DNA of 39,367 bases from a virus. The stretch is from positions 1-39,367 of the IMG/VR virus record IMGVR_UViG_3300008107_000531; one strand, given 5' to 3'. Position numbers and translations under genes: made by a program. The notes beneath the pieces were generated by a model. That model saw only the letters and a list, made by a program, of their open reading frames with translations. It was not told the DNA's origin and searched no databases. Each line of letters starts with the position of its first letter. Position 1 is the first letter of the stretch. This document shows positions 1 through 6,956 of the stretch, piece by piece.

Positions 1-1378
1 ACCTTGCGCGCCTTGAGGACCTTGTGGACCCTGCGGACCTTGTGGACCAACAACACCTTGTGGACCTTGAGGACCTGTATTTCCAGCAGGACCTTGAGGA
101 CCTTGTGGACCTGGGTCACCAGTGCTGCCTTGAGCACCCTGCGGACCTTGTGGACCAAGTGGACCCTGCGGACCTGCTACACCCTGCGGACCTTGTGGAC
201 CCTGAGGACCAACATCGCCTTGCGGACCTTGCGGACCTTGTGGACCTATCGCTCCTTGAGGACCCTGCGGACCCTGTGGACCAGTTGTTCCTTGAGGACC
301 CTGCGGACCTTGAGGACCAACGATAGGACCAGCGTCAATCCAAGATGAAGTTCCAGAACTCCACACATACAAATGACCATCAGCGGTAACAATATATGCA
401 TCGCCATCCGATGCACCGCCAGGAAGATTTCCCACAGTTAATACTGTGCCAAGAACTGTGATGCCAGTTCCTGTTGCTCCAGATGGACCAGATGGACCAG
501 CAACACCCTGTGGACCTTGAGGACCTTGCGGACCTGCTAATGATGGACCTGTTGGACCTAAAGCACCTTGCGGACCTTGAGGACCTTGTGGACCTAGATC
601 GCCCTGATTACCTTGCGCGCCAATTAATCCTTGTGGACCCTGTGGACCCTGTGGACCCTGTGGACCTGCTACGCCCTGCGGACCTTGTGCTCCAGTAACG
701 CCTTGTGGACCTTGAGGACCTTGCGGACCAGTTTCGCCTTGATCGCCTTTCGGACCCTGAGGACCAATACTTCCTTGAGGACCTTGTGGACCTTGCGGAC
801 CTGTAACAGAATTTCCTTGTGGACCTTGTGGACCCTGTGGTCCAGGAACAGTTGATGCATCACCTTGTGCGCCTTGAGGACCTTGCGGACCAAGTGGACC
901 TTGAGGACCAACAGCACCTTGTGGACCTTGAGCACCAGTTGAACCTTGCGCGCCTTGAGGACCTTGCGGACCAAGTGGACCTTGAGGACCAACAGCACCC
1001 TGAGGACCTTGTGGACCAGCATTACCTTGCGCACCTTGTGGACCTTGAGGACCAGTTGAACCTTGTGGACCCTGCGGACCTGCTAATCCTTGAATGCCTT
1101 GTGATCCAGTTACACCTTGAGGACCTTGAGGACCAGTTGAACCTTGTGGACCCTGCGGACCAGTAACTGATGCGCCTTGCGGACCAGAAGGACCTTGAGG
1201 ACCAGCGACAGTTGAATTAGCACCACTTGGACCACTAGGACCTTGAGGACCTAATACGCCTTGCGGACCAGAAGGACCTTGCGGACCTTGAGGACCTGTC
1301 GCGCCACTGGGACCTTGAGGACCTGTAGAACCATCTGGACCCTGAGGACCTTGTGGACCTTGTGGTCCTGCAGCGTAT
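1..1378. repeat. Nine-base-period DNA repeat coding Gly-Pro-Gln triplets
   Basis: Near-tandem 9-mers of the GGACCTTGA and GGACCCTGC type fill this stretch except at 313-470. They encode the collagen triplets on the minus strand. Third-position changes (CTT/CCT, TGA/TGC/TGT) keep the protein constant while breaking DNA identity, which limits recombination. The repeats also generate long spurious frames on the plus strand. Confidence 0.9.
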
Positions 1379-1398
1379 GTAATGCCAATTGTCGTCAT
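1..1398 (-). CDS. Collagen-like tail fibre protein (partial, 3' end beyond the window)
   Basis: The minus-strand frame opens at an ATG at 1398 and stays open for 466 codons to the left edge, so the C-terminus is missing. After [11 protein letters not shown] it is almost wholly Gly-X-Y triplets, mostly Gly-Pro-Gln with some Gly-Ala-Gln and Gly-Pro-Ser. One non-collagenous block interrupts it at about 313-470 (residues ~308-362), with the motif [15 protein letters not shown], a short beta-rich insert I associate with phage collagen-like fibres. Collagen-like triplets form trimeric rods in phage fibres, so this is probably a virion side fibre or spike stalk. The ATG overlaps the stop of the upstream gene as ATGA, implying coupled translation. 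Proline is almost always in the X position and Gln in Y, unlike animal collagen, which is relevant to any hydroxylation. The trimeric rod and virion location are inferred from family. Confidence 0.88.
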   Translation of the reverse strand, partial: MTTIGITYAAGPQGPQGPQGPDGSTGPQGPSGATGPQGPQGPSGPQGVLGPQGPSGPSGANSTVAGPQGPSGPQGASVTGPQGPQGSTGPQGPQGVTGSQGIQGLAGPQGPQGSTGPQGPQGAQGNAGPQGPQGAVGPQGPLGPQGPQGAQGSTGAQGPQGAVGPQGPLGPQGPQGAQGDASTVPGPQGPQGPQGNSVTGPQGPQGPQGSIGPQGPKGDQGETGPQGPQGPQGVTGAQGPQGVAGPQGPQGPQGPQGLIGAQGNQGDLGPQGPQGPQGALGPTGPSLAGPQGPQGPQGVAGPSGPSGATGTGITVLGTVLTVGNLPGGASDGDAYIVTADGHLYVWSSGTSSWIDAGPIVGPQGPQGPQGTTGPQGPQGPQGAIGPQGPQGPQGDVGPQGPQGPQGVAGPQGPLGPQGPQGAQGSTGDPGPQGPQGPAGNTGPQGPQGVVGPQGPQGPQGPQGAQG

Positions 1399-1730
1399 TT
1401 CGTTACCTGTGGATTAACTGTTATAATACCTTCGAACATTCTTGTTGTTGCATTCGAAGTATCAATTTGTTTAATATCAAACACATAACGACCTGCTTTG
1501 ATATTTGCAGTCGATGCGGAATTGAGAGAAAATCGCACATTACCATTCGCAGCATTTACTACTGAAACAGTTAAATTTGCGGTTGCGCTGGTAGAATAGA
1601 ATGATTTGCGCATAGATGATGAAAAGGTGTATCCTGCAACGTTGATTACGCTGCCATCATCTCTTCGGACTACGATATCGAGATTAAAATCTGTGCCCTG
1701 ATCGAGGTCTACTTCTACAAATTGCGCCAT
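1395..1730 (-). CDS. Small virion protein with Ig/BppU-N-like beta domain
   Basis: This 111-residue protein has alternating beta-type segments: a polar N-terminus ([12 protein letters not shown]), then an [15 protein letters not shown] strand, and a C-terminal part reading [12 protein letters not shown] and FEGIITVNP. This resembles the short beta-sandwich (BppU N-terminal-like) domains that phages place at the baseplate-fibre junction. A Shine-Dalgarno-like AGGA lies 8 nt before the ATG. A late-promoter box lies upstream at 1756-1763. Its stop overlaps the start of the collagen-like gene by ATGA, so it may anchor or chaperone that fibre; this role is inference. There is no signal peptide or membrane segment. 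Confidence 0.7.
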   Translation of the reverse strand: MAQFVEVDLDQGTDFNLDIVVRRDDGSVINVAGYTFSSSMRKSFYSTSATANLTVSVVNAANGNVRFSLNSASTANIKAGRYVFDIKQIDTSNATTRMFEGIITVNPQVTK

Positions 1731-1755
1731 TTAGGAATTCCTGAATTTATATGGG

Positions 1756-1763
1756 TATTTATT
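1756..1763 (-). promoter_or_regulatory. T4-type late promoter box
   Basis: AATAAATA read leftwards, 25 nt before the ATG at 1730, in the 63-bp gap after the glycosyltransferase. It fits the NATAAATA late consensus of T4-like phages. Another copy, TATAAATA, lies at 1880-1887 inside the glycosyltransferase gene. Such boxes arise by chance in AT-rich DNA; the intergenic position is the main support. Confidence 0.5.
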
Positions 1764-1793
1764 AATATTGGAATCCTTCGATTCAGTCACAAA

Positions 1794-2753
1794 CTAGGTT
1801 CTGTCAGGCACCTCCCAATCCACCACAACTCCTGGGTTTGGTGTGATTGCTCTGGAGATAGCGCGGTTTTCTAATTTTCTATTTATATAATCAACCCCTG
1901 TAATCTTGCGATAATGTTCAAGTTGATCTTCAGATAAAGAGTAAATGTAATCAATAATCTCTTTCTTAGAACGATTATGATTCATTTCCAGTTTTTGCGG
2001 ATCTGCAACTGGGTTGATAGTTTGTTTGGTATCATGGCTGCCAGAACGGACGTAATGATACACGCGGATTCTTCTTTGGTGGTAAATATGGTATCCAGCC
2101 AAAATCGTGCTAATAACGAATATTTGCTCTTCGCCTTCAAAGAAGATTTTGGTATTATATCCCACATCTTTAATCCAACTTACTGGCATAAAGAAGTTGC
2201 CAGCGCAAATATGAATAGATGGAGTTACATGCTCAGTTGCAGAAACCCAAGGACCATGAGCGTGGAGACGGAGATCTTTATCGAATTGAAAATATCCTAA
2301 CTTAACAGTGATGTCATCTGTTAGGGTGTGTTTAATAATTCTGTTTTCTTCAAGATCAAAGTTTTTTGTGCCAGCAGTTAAAACAACTTTATCTGTATTG
2401 GCGATTTTTCGAGCATCATTGTAATCTAGAATTAACTGGTGATCCCAATCTTTGTCGAACAACATATGAGAATCAATTTGATATTGAAACTCTTCGTCGT
2501 AGATTTGCATTGAATTGATACTTCGCGCCCAGACTACTCCGTCAGAGAACTCAGGATCAATGCGTTTATATCTAATTCTAGGATGTTTAACTAGATCAGG
2601 GTTTGTAGTTTGTAAACTGTTCTCAAGTTTAGTTTGCTCAAACACACCATATGTGATTTGGTTTCTACCTGATTCAGTATCAAGTAGACTCTGTATAGTT
2701 GGTGCTAATAACTTGTCTCTATAAGAACATATGTTTACAAATATTTTAGCCAT
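1794..2753 (-). CDS. Glycosyltransferase, GlcNAc-transferase-like (PF11397/GT60-type)
   Basis: The 319-residue protein opens with IFVNICSYRD (residues 4-13), the nucleotide-sugar strand typical of this family. QIDSHMLF follows at 92-99, corresponding to the family's DSHxRF acidic motif. CAGNFFMP is at 183-190 and EGEEQ at 206-210, then VYHYVRSG near 231. This order matches the GlcNAc family (Pfam PF11397), related to the Skp1 hydroxyproline GlcNAc-transferase of Dictyostelium, a GT60 enzyme. The expected activity is transfer of a sugar, likely GlcNAc, from a nucleotide donor to protein; donor and acceptor cannot be read from sequence. The start overlaps the preceding stop by one base (TAATG). 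Its neighbours are a collagen-like fibre downstream and a prolyl-hydroxylase-like oxygenase upstream, which suggests a fibre-modifying role. Confidence 0.82.
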   Translation of the reverse strand: MAKIFVNICSYRDKLLAPTIQSLLDTESGRNQITYGVFEQTKLENSLQTTNPDLVKHPRIRYKRIDPEFSDGVVWARSINSMQIYDEEFQYQIDSHMLFDKDWDHQLILDYNDARKIANTDKVVLTAGTKNFDLEENRIIKHTLTDDITVKLGYFQFDKDLRLHAHGPWVSATEHVTPSIHICAGNFFMPVSWIKDVGYNTKIFFEGEEQIFVISTILAGYHIYHQRRIRVYHYVRSGSHDTKQTINPVADPQKLEMNHNRSKKEIIDYIYSLSEDQLEHYRKITGVDYINRKLENRAISRAITPNPGVVVDWEVPDRT

Positions 2754-3493
2754 TATTCTACTTTCTTATTGAGTGTATACTTTTTACGAATCATATAATA
2801 CTTTCTGTAAAAATTAGATTCGTGAAACCATTTTAATATTTTGTTATAATCATCTTGCTCTTGAGTGGCAGCACCATAACTCGCAACTATTGTTTTATCA
2901 GTAATAAATGGAATTACGTGCAAAATAGGATCACCTGCTTTGATTTCTAATTCGCATTCTCGTTTAGGTGAGCAAATAAAATTAACTGTTGTGAAGCCTT
3001 TGTAATCTACAACTCCTGGATACACATAAAGATCATCTAAGAACGTAGAGTGATAAAACGCTGGCATCACAAGTGCTGAAATATTACCATTACCATGAAT
3101 TTTCCATGCTCCAGGAAAATTTAAAATTGATGGCTGAACGCCACCTTGAGGCGCAAAGATTCCATCAACAATGCCTATGTCCATATATTGTGGCTGACCC
3201 AGAGGGGTTTGACGTTTTTTAGAATCTTCTCCAGCGTTTCCAACTACACCAACAAATCCTGCTTTGTTTGCTTTGATATGAAAATTGCTCCAAGCAGGAA
3301 TAATATATCCTATTCTAGCATAGTCATGCATACCAGGACATTTAGGGAAATTGTAATTATCAAACTTTTTTTCTTGATGTTCTTTAAATGGTTTTAAATC
3401 TTTAGCAAGAATAGGCGGATAATGCGGATAAACTACTTTAGATTTGTCCACAAACTCAAGATCTGGTTTATCTTTTTTTAAAAAATTAAACAT
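2753..3493 (-). CDS. DUF6065-like protein, copy 1
   Basis: This 246-residue protein is of unknown function. Recognisable blocks are a central MHDYARIGYIIPAWSNFHIKAN, a PGAWKIHGNG segment and, late, ECELEIKAGDPILHVIPF. The same blocks in the same order occur in the adjacent upstream gene (LLDAMSLGFTIPICADLHI; DADVHIPAGTPLVTAIPI), so the two are divergent tandem paralogues. The layout fits the DUF6065-type family as I remember it, a beta-rich fold. A GAGAAG Shine-Dalgarno-like stretch precedes the ATG. It sits between the glycosyltransferase and the oxygenase in one run of near-overlapping genes, hinting at a shared pathway. The C-terminus is basic (RKYYMIRKKYTLNKK). No catalytic motif can be assigned. 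Confidence 0.7.
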   Translation of the reverse strand: MFNFLKKDKPDLEFVDKSKVVYPHYPPILAKDLKPFKEHQEKKFDNYNFPKCPGMHDYARIGYIIPAWSNFHIKANKAGFVGVVGNAGEDSKKRQTPLGQPQYMDIGIVDGIFAPQGGVQPSILNFPGAWKIHGNGNISALVMPAFYHSTFLDDLYVYPGVVDYKGFTTVNFICSPKRECELEIKAGDPILHVIPFITDKTIVASYGAATQEQDDYNKILKWFHESNFYRKYYMIRKKYTLNKKVE

Positions 3494-3495
3494 AA

Positions 3496-4230
3496 TTATT
3501 TCTTCTCTCTCAATTCATAAGTATAGTAGTGCGTTCTATTATTTTGAATTCTGCCTATTCTTTCAACAGTTTTAAACTCACTTTGCGTAATTGGTCGAAC
3601 TACAGGCTTCTTCTCAAACGAATTTCGTTTGATTGGTATAGCAGTAACTAATGGTGTGCCTGCAGGAATGTGAACATCAGCATCAAATATATTTAACAAC
3701 GCAGGAAAATTAACTTCTTTAGGATATTTGTCCGTATCAACCATTGCGCTTAAACATGTAAACGGTTGATCAAAATGATTTAGTGGGCTAATGAATAGCG
3801 TTGACCAACCTGGTGCTGTTTTAATGATCCATCGATTTAAAAATTTTAGCGGATTACCATGATTAGGTCTTGCTGCGTTTGGACCACCAACTTGATCAGC
3901 AGTATGAAACTCGCAAACTTTAAGACCAGGAGGATTAATCACATCTATTTGACTATTATTATGATTACTACGAATGTGGAGATCGGCACAAATAGGAATA
4001 GTAAATCCTAGCGACATCGCATCTAATAACGGTAAACAACGTTTTGCTGACATTGCTTTGTTACCAAATGAGTCACGATCATCACCAAACGTTGGCTCAA
4101 GGTTCTTAAACCAATCAGGAAGATGTTTAACAGCAGCTCTTGGCTCAGGGATAATACCAACCAAATCAGGATGACAATAAAACTCTATGATTGGATTATC
4201 CCAAAACTTGAGTTTTTTAAATGTTACCAT
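3496..4230 (-). CDS. DUF6065-like protein, copy 2
   Basis: This 244-residue protein is closer to the standard DUF6065-type layout: an N-terminal IIEFYCHPDL strand, KHLPDWFKNLEP, then KRCLPLLDAMSLGFTIPICADLHI, and a C-terminal IPAGTPLVTAIPIKR. It overlaps the end of the oxygenase gene by 7 nt and ends two bases before copy 1, so both are probably translated from one message. Function is unknown. Homologous proteins are familiar from aquatic T4-like phages and from bacterial clusters with oxygenases and glycosyltransferases; that association is recalled, not tested here. There are no membrane segments. Confidence 0.72.
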   Translation of the reverse strand: MVTFKKLKFWDNPIIEFYCHPDLVGIIPEPRAAVKHLPDWFKNLEPTFGDDRDSFGNKAMSAKRCLPLLDAMSLGFTIPICADLHIRSNHNNSQIDVINPPGLKVCEFHTADQVGGPNAARPNHGNPLKFLNRWIIKTAPGWSTLFISPLNHFDQPFTCLSAMVDTDKYPKEVNFPALLNIFDADVHIPAGTPLVTAIPIKRNSFEKKPVVRPITQSEFKTVERIGRIQNNRTHYYTYELREKK

Positions 4231-4826
4231 GTATTTTTACCCATCACCCAAGCAACCAACGATTTTCGAATACCAGAAGTCACTGGTCGAACACGATGTG
4301 GCATTTTGGAATCAAAGAAAATCACATCACCAAGTTCTGGTTTAGCGAGAAATGGTTCATCAACACGACCATTTAATACGCACTCAAACTCACCGCCTTC
4401 ATATTTGCTTGGGTCAGTAAGAACAATAGTTGCGCTGATTTTTCTTTCAAATGGAGTTGACAAATTTGATGCATCAACATGCCAATCATAATGTTGTTTG
4501 TCTTTAGACTTGTAAACAGTGTATTGAAAATTTTCAAAACCATCAACATCATACATAAAATGATCATAATTGACGGCAGAAACTAAACTAGAAAATTTTT
4601 GATAAAGCCAATCTGAAGTTTGGTCATGCATAATCCACATGACTTCACTATCACGAGTTTTTTTGTTGACTTGACCCTTACCTGTCCCAGCGCCGACGGC
4701 ACCTTTTTGAAATTTTTGCAGGTCTTCTAGGTCTAGGATCTTTTCTATTTCGTCTTTGGTAAATGCTTTTGTAGCAACACAAAAACGATTCAAAACACGA
4801 GCATAACGTTGCACTGGATACGGCAT
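4224..4826 (-). CDS. 2OG-Fe(II) oxygenase, prolyl 4-hydroxylase-like
   Basis: The 200-residue protein carries the complete iron and 2-oxoglutarate signature. HVD at 116-118 supplies the first two iron ligands, H177 (MPHRVRP) the third, and R187, ten residues later, the 2OG-binding base. GGEFEC at ~144-149 and GDVIFFDS at 166-173 form the usual jelly-roll strands. This is the P4Hc/PKHD class, which hydroxylates peptidyl residues or small molecules with O2 and 2OG, giving succinate and CO2. AGG lies 9 nt before the ATG, and a CATAAATA late box lies at 4865-4872. It opens the cassette holding two DUF6065-like proteins, a glycosyltransferase and a collagen-like fibre. The substrate is unknown; such oxygenases are frequent in aquatic T4-like phages without a settled role. 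Confidence 0.9.
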   Translation of the reverse strand: MPYPVQRYARVLNRFCVATKAFTKDEIEKILDLEDLQKFQKGAVGAGTGKGQVNKKTRDSEVMWIMHDQTSDWLYQKFSSLVSAVNYDHFMYDVDGFENFQYTVYKSKDKQHYDWHVDASNLSTPFERKISATIVLTDPSKYEGGEFECVLNGRVDEPFLAKPELGDVIFFDSKMPHRVRPVTSGIRKSLVAWVMGKNTW

Positions 4827-4864
4827 AAAATAAACCTCAAAAATAACGAAATCAAATTATAACT

Positions 4865-4872
4865 TATTTATG
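4865..4872 (-). promoter_or_regulatory. T4-type late promoter box before the oxygenase cassette
   Basis: CATAAATA read leftwards, 38 nt before the oxygenase ATG (4826), in the 80-bp gap after the repeat adhesin. It matches NATAAATA with leader length and position expected of a late promoter. It would drive the oxygenase, the DUF6065-like pair and the glycosyltransferase at the same time as structural genes. Confidence 0.6.
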
Positions 4873-4906
4873 AAACTTTGTAAAGTATATTTGTACGACT
4901 TTATAC

Positions 4907-6916
4907 TTACTCAAGTTTGATGACAATTTGTCCACCAGGAGGAACAGCAACAGCAAGATTATCAATTGGAAATGAATCATATGGAACAACTGTTTCTGGA
5001 ATAGTTGGAGCCACAGTTGAGATTGGTCCACCTGGGAAGTATACGCCAAGAATAGTTTGCGCTTGCCCAACATTTCCTGGTGTATATGCTGTAATTGGGC
5101 GACCTGTTTCTGGTTGATTAGCAATTGGGTATGCTATGTTGTAGTTGGTGCTATAGTTGACGCTATATGCAGTAACTGGTCTAGATGCTTCTGGTTGATT
5201 TGCTACTGGATATGCAATATTATAATTGGTATTATAATTGATCGTGAATGCAGTCGCTGGCTGATTAGCAATCGGCTGGTTAGCAACTGGATAAGCAACA
5301 TTATAATTTGTGTTATACAAAATACTATATGCTGTTGCTGGTTGGTTAGCAATAGGATACGCAATATTGTAGTTTGTGTTGTAAAGAATACTGTACGCAG
5401 TCGCAGGTTGGTTAGCAATTGGCTGATTAGCAACAGGATACACAGTATTATAATTTGTAGAATATGCAGTAACTGGTCTAGATGCTTCTGGTTGATTTGC
5501 TACTGGATATGCGATGTTGTAATTAGTTGAGTACGCAGTAACTGGGCGTGACGCCTCAGGTTGACTTGCTACTGGATACGCAACATTGTAGTTAGTATTA
5601 TAGAGAATCGTGTACGCAGTAACAGGTCGACCAGTTTCTGGTTGGTTAGCAATTGGATATGCAACGTTGTAATTTGTGTTGTAGAGAATAGTATATGCTG
5701 TCGCAGGTTGGGTTGCGATAGGATATGCTACGTTGTAATTCGTTGAGTATGTAATCGAATATGCAGTTGCAGGTTGGTTGGCTATAGGATATGCAACGTT
5801 GTAGTTTGTATTGTAATTTGCGTTGTTACCACCAGCAGGAGTGCAAACAAAATTTGCTGTATAATACACCTCAAATTCTGGATAGAAGTTATAATCGATT
5901 GAATAATATGTGAATGGTGTGGGGCATGAACCACTTCCATTATAATTTCCTGATGTATTGAATGCTCCATAAAAATTATCAGAATAATATTCATTCGCAT
6001 ACCAGTTAAAACTTGTCGCTGGATTGTAACTTGCGATTGGTTGGTTGGCTACTGGATATGCAATATTATAATTCGTTGAGTATGCAGTAATCGGTCTTCC
6101 AGTTTCAGGTTGGTTGGCAACTGGATAAACAGTATTGTAATTTGTAGAATATGCTGTAACAGGTCTAGATGCCTCGGGTCTATTCGCAACAGGATATGCA
6201 GTATTATAGTTAGTTGAATATGTGATGCTATAAGCAGTCGCTGGTCTTGATGCTTCAGGTCTATTTGCTACTGGATATGCAACGTTGTAGTTCGTGTTAT
6301 AGAGAATCGTGTAAGCAGTGATCGGCTGATTAGCAATAGGATACGCAACGTTATAGTTGGTATTATACAGAATAGTGTATGCAGTAATCGGCTGATTGGC
6401 AATAGGATACGCGACGTTATAGTTGGTGTTATAATTTGTGCTGTAAGCAGTTGCAGGACGCGATGCTTCTGGTCTGTTTGCTACTGGGTATGCAACATTA
6501 TAGTTTGTAGCCCAAGCAGTAATAGGTCTAGATGCTTCTGGCTGTGTTGCAATCGGATATGCAATATTATAGTTGGTGCTGTAGTTTGTACTGTATGCAG
6601 TTGCAGGACGAGCTGCTTCAGGTTGTGATGCGATCGGATATACTGTATTGTAATTTGTGTTGTACAGAATACTGTACGCCGTCGCTGGTTGATTAGCAAT
6701 TGGCTGATTTGCGATCGGATAAACAGTGTTATAATTTGTTGCATACGTGATTGCGTATGCTGCAGCCACTGGATCATTACCCGTTCCAGCGCGCCCAGAT
6801 ATGGTTCCCTTGAATTGACCATATGGAATCGTAAGGTTTCCAGGGGCATTGAACGTGGTAACTGCTCTGGCTGCACCTAAAATCCAAGATTTTGATAAAA
6901 TTAATGGCTTTGACAT
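4907..6916 (-). CDS. Asn/Tyr-rich repeat adhesin or tail fibre, copy A
   Basis: This 669-residue protein has three parts. Residues 1-~50 form a beta-rich head (KSWILGAARAVTTFNAPGNL, SGRAGTGN). Then come imperfect ~13-26-residue repeats of the type TNYNVAYPIANQP joined by EASRP or ATAYSIL. A C-terminal domain from about residue 607 holds LGVYFPGG, APTIPETVV and PPGGQIVIKLE. Between ~296 and ~365 the repeats are interrupted by a unique aromatic segment with two cysteines (SCPTPF, FVCTP). Head and C-terminal domain match the next upstream gene closely, so the two are paralogues. Its size, position and composition point to a virion adhesin; the repeat fold is unknown to me. A weak late-type box lies at 6941-6948. 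Confidence 0.8.
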   Translation of the reverse strand: MSKPLILSKSWILGAARAVTTFNAPGNLTIPYGQFKGTISGRAGTGNDPVAAAYAITYATNYNTVYPIANQPIANQPATAYSILYNTNYNTVYPIASQPEAARPATAYSTNYSTNYNIAYPIATQPEASRPITAWATNYNVAYPVANRPEASRPATAYSTNYNTNYNVAYPIANQPITAYTILYNTNYNVAYPIANQPITAYTILYNTNYNVAYPVANRPEASRPATAYSITYSTNYNTAYPVANRPEASRPVTAYSTNYNTVYPVANQPETGRPITAYSTNYNIAYPVANQPIASYNPATSFNWYANEYYSDNFYGAFNTSGNYNGSGSCPTPFTYYSIDYNFYPEFEVYYTANFVCTPAGGNNANYNTNYNVAYPIANQPATAYSITYSTNYNVAYPIATQPATAYTILYNTNYNVAYPIANQPETGRPVTAYTILYNTNYNVAYPVASQPEASRPVTAYSTNYNIAYPVANQPEASRPVTAYSTNYNTVYPVANQPIANQPATAYSILYNTNYNIAYPIANQPATAYSILYNTNYNVAYPVANQPIANQPATAFTINYNTNYNIAYPVANQPEASRPVTAYSVNYSTNYNIAYPIANQPETGRPITAYTPGNVGQAQTILGVYFPGGPISTVAPTIPETVVPYDSFPIDNLAVAVPPGGQIVIKLE
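5100..6760. repeat. Degenerate repeat array of adhesin A
   Basis: Units around GGATATGCAAC-TTATAATT-GT with spacing of 39-80 bases encode NYNVAYPIANQP-type repeats. Two neighbouring 66-bp units at 6281-6346 and 6347-6412 encode the same peptide but differ at about eight positions. The array is interrupted at about 5820-6030 by unique sequence. Confidence 0.85.
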
Positions 6917-6940
6917 GTTCGCTCGCTACAACCGCAAAAG

Positions 6941-6948
6941 TATTTAGC
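6941..6948 (-). promoter_or_regulatory. Weak late promoter-like box before repeat adhesin A
   Basis: GCTAAATA read leftwards, one base off the consensus, 24 nt before the ATG at 6916. Beside it is a 10-bp palindrome, GATTCGAATC (6949-6958), which overlaps the stop of adhesin B. Confidence 0.35.
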
Positions 6949-6956
6949 GATTCGAA

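Noticed and set aside
4-1166. Several plus-strand and minus-strand frames rich in Leu-Glu-Asp, Leu-Arg-Thr or Lys-Val-Leu repeats
   Set aside because: They are shadows of the nine-base collagen repeat in other frames; the Gly-X-Y frame is continuous and has a coupled start.
5057-5746. Plus-strand frames rich in Cys, Trp and Ile opposite adhesin A
   Set aside because: Antisense readings of the NYNVAYP repeat array, with no ribosome binding site or family match.
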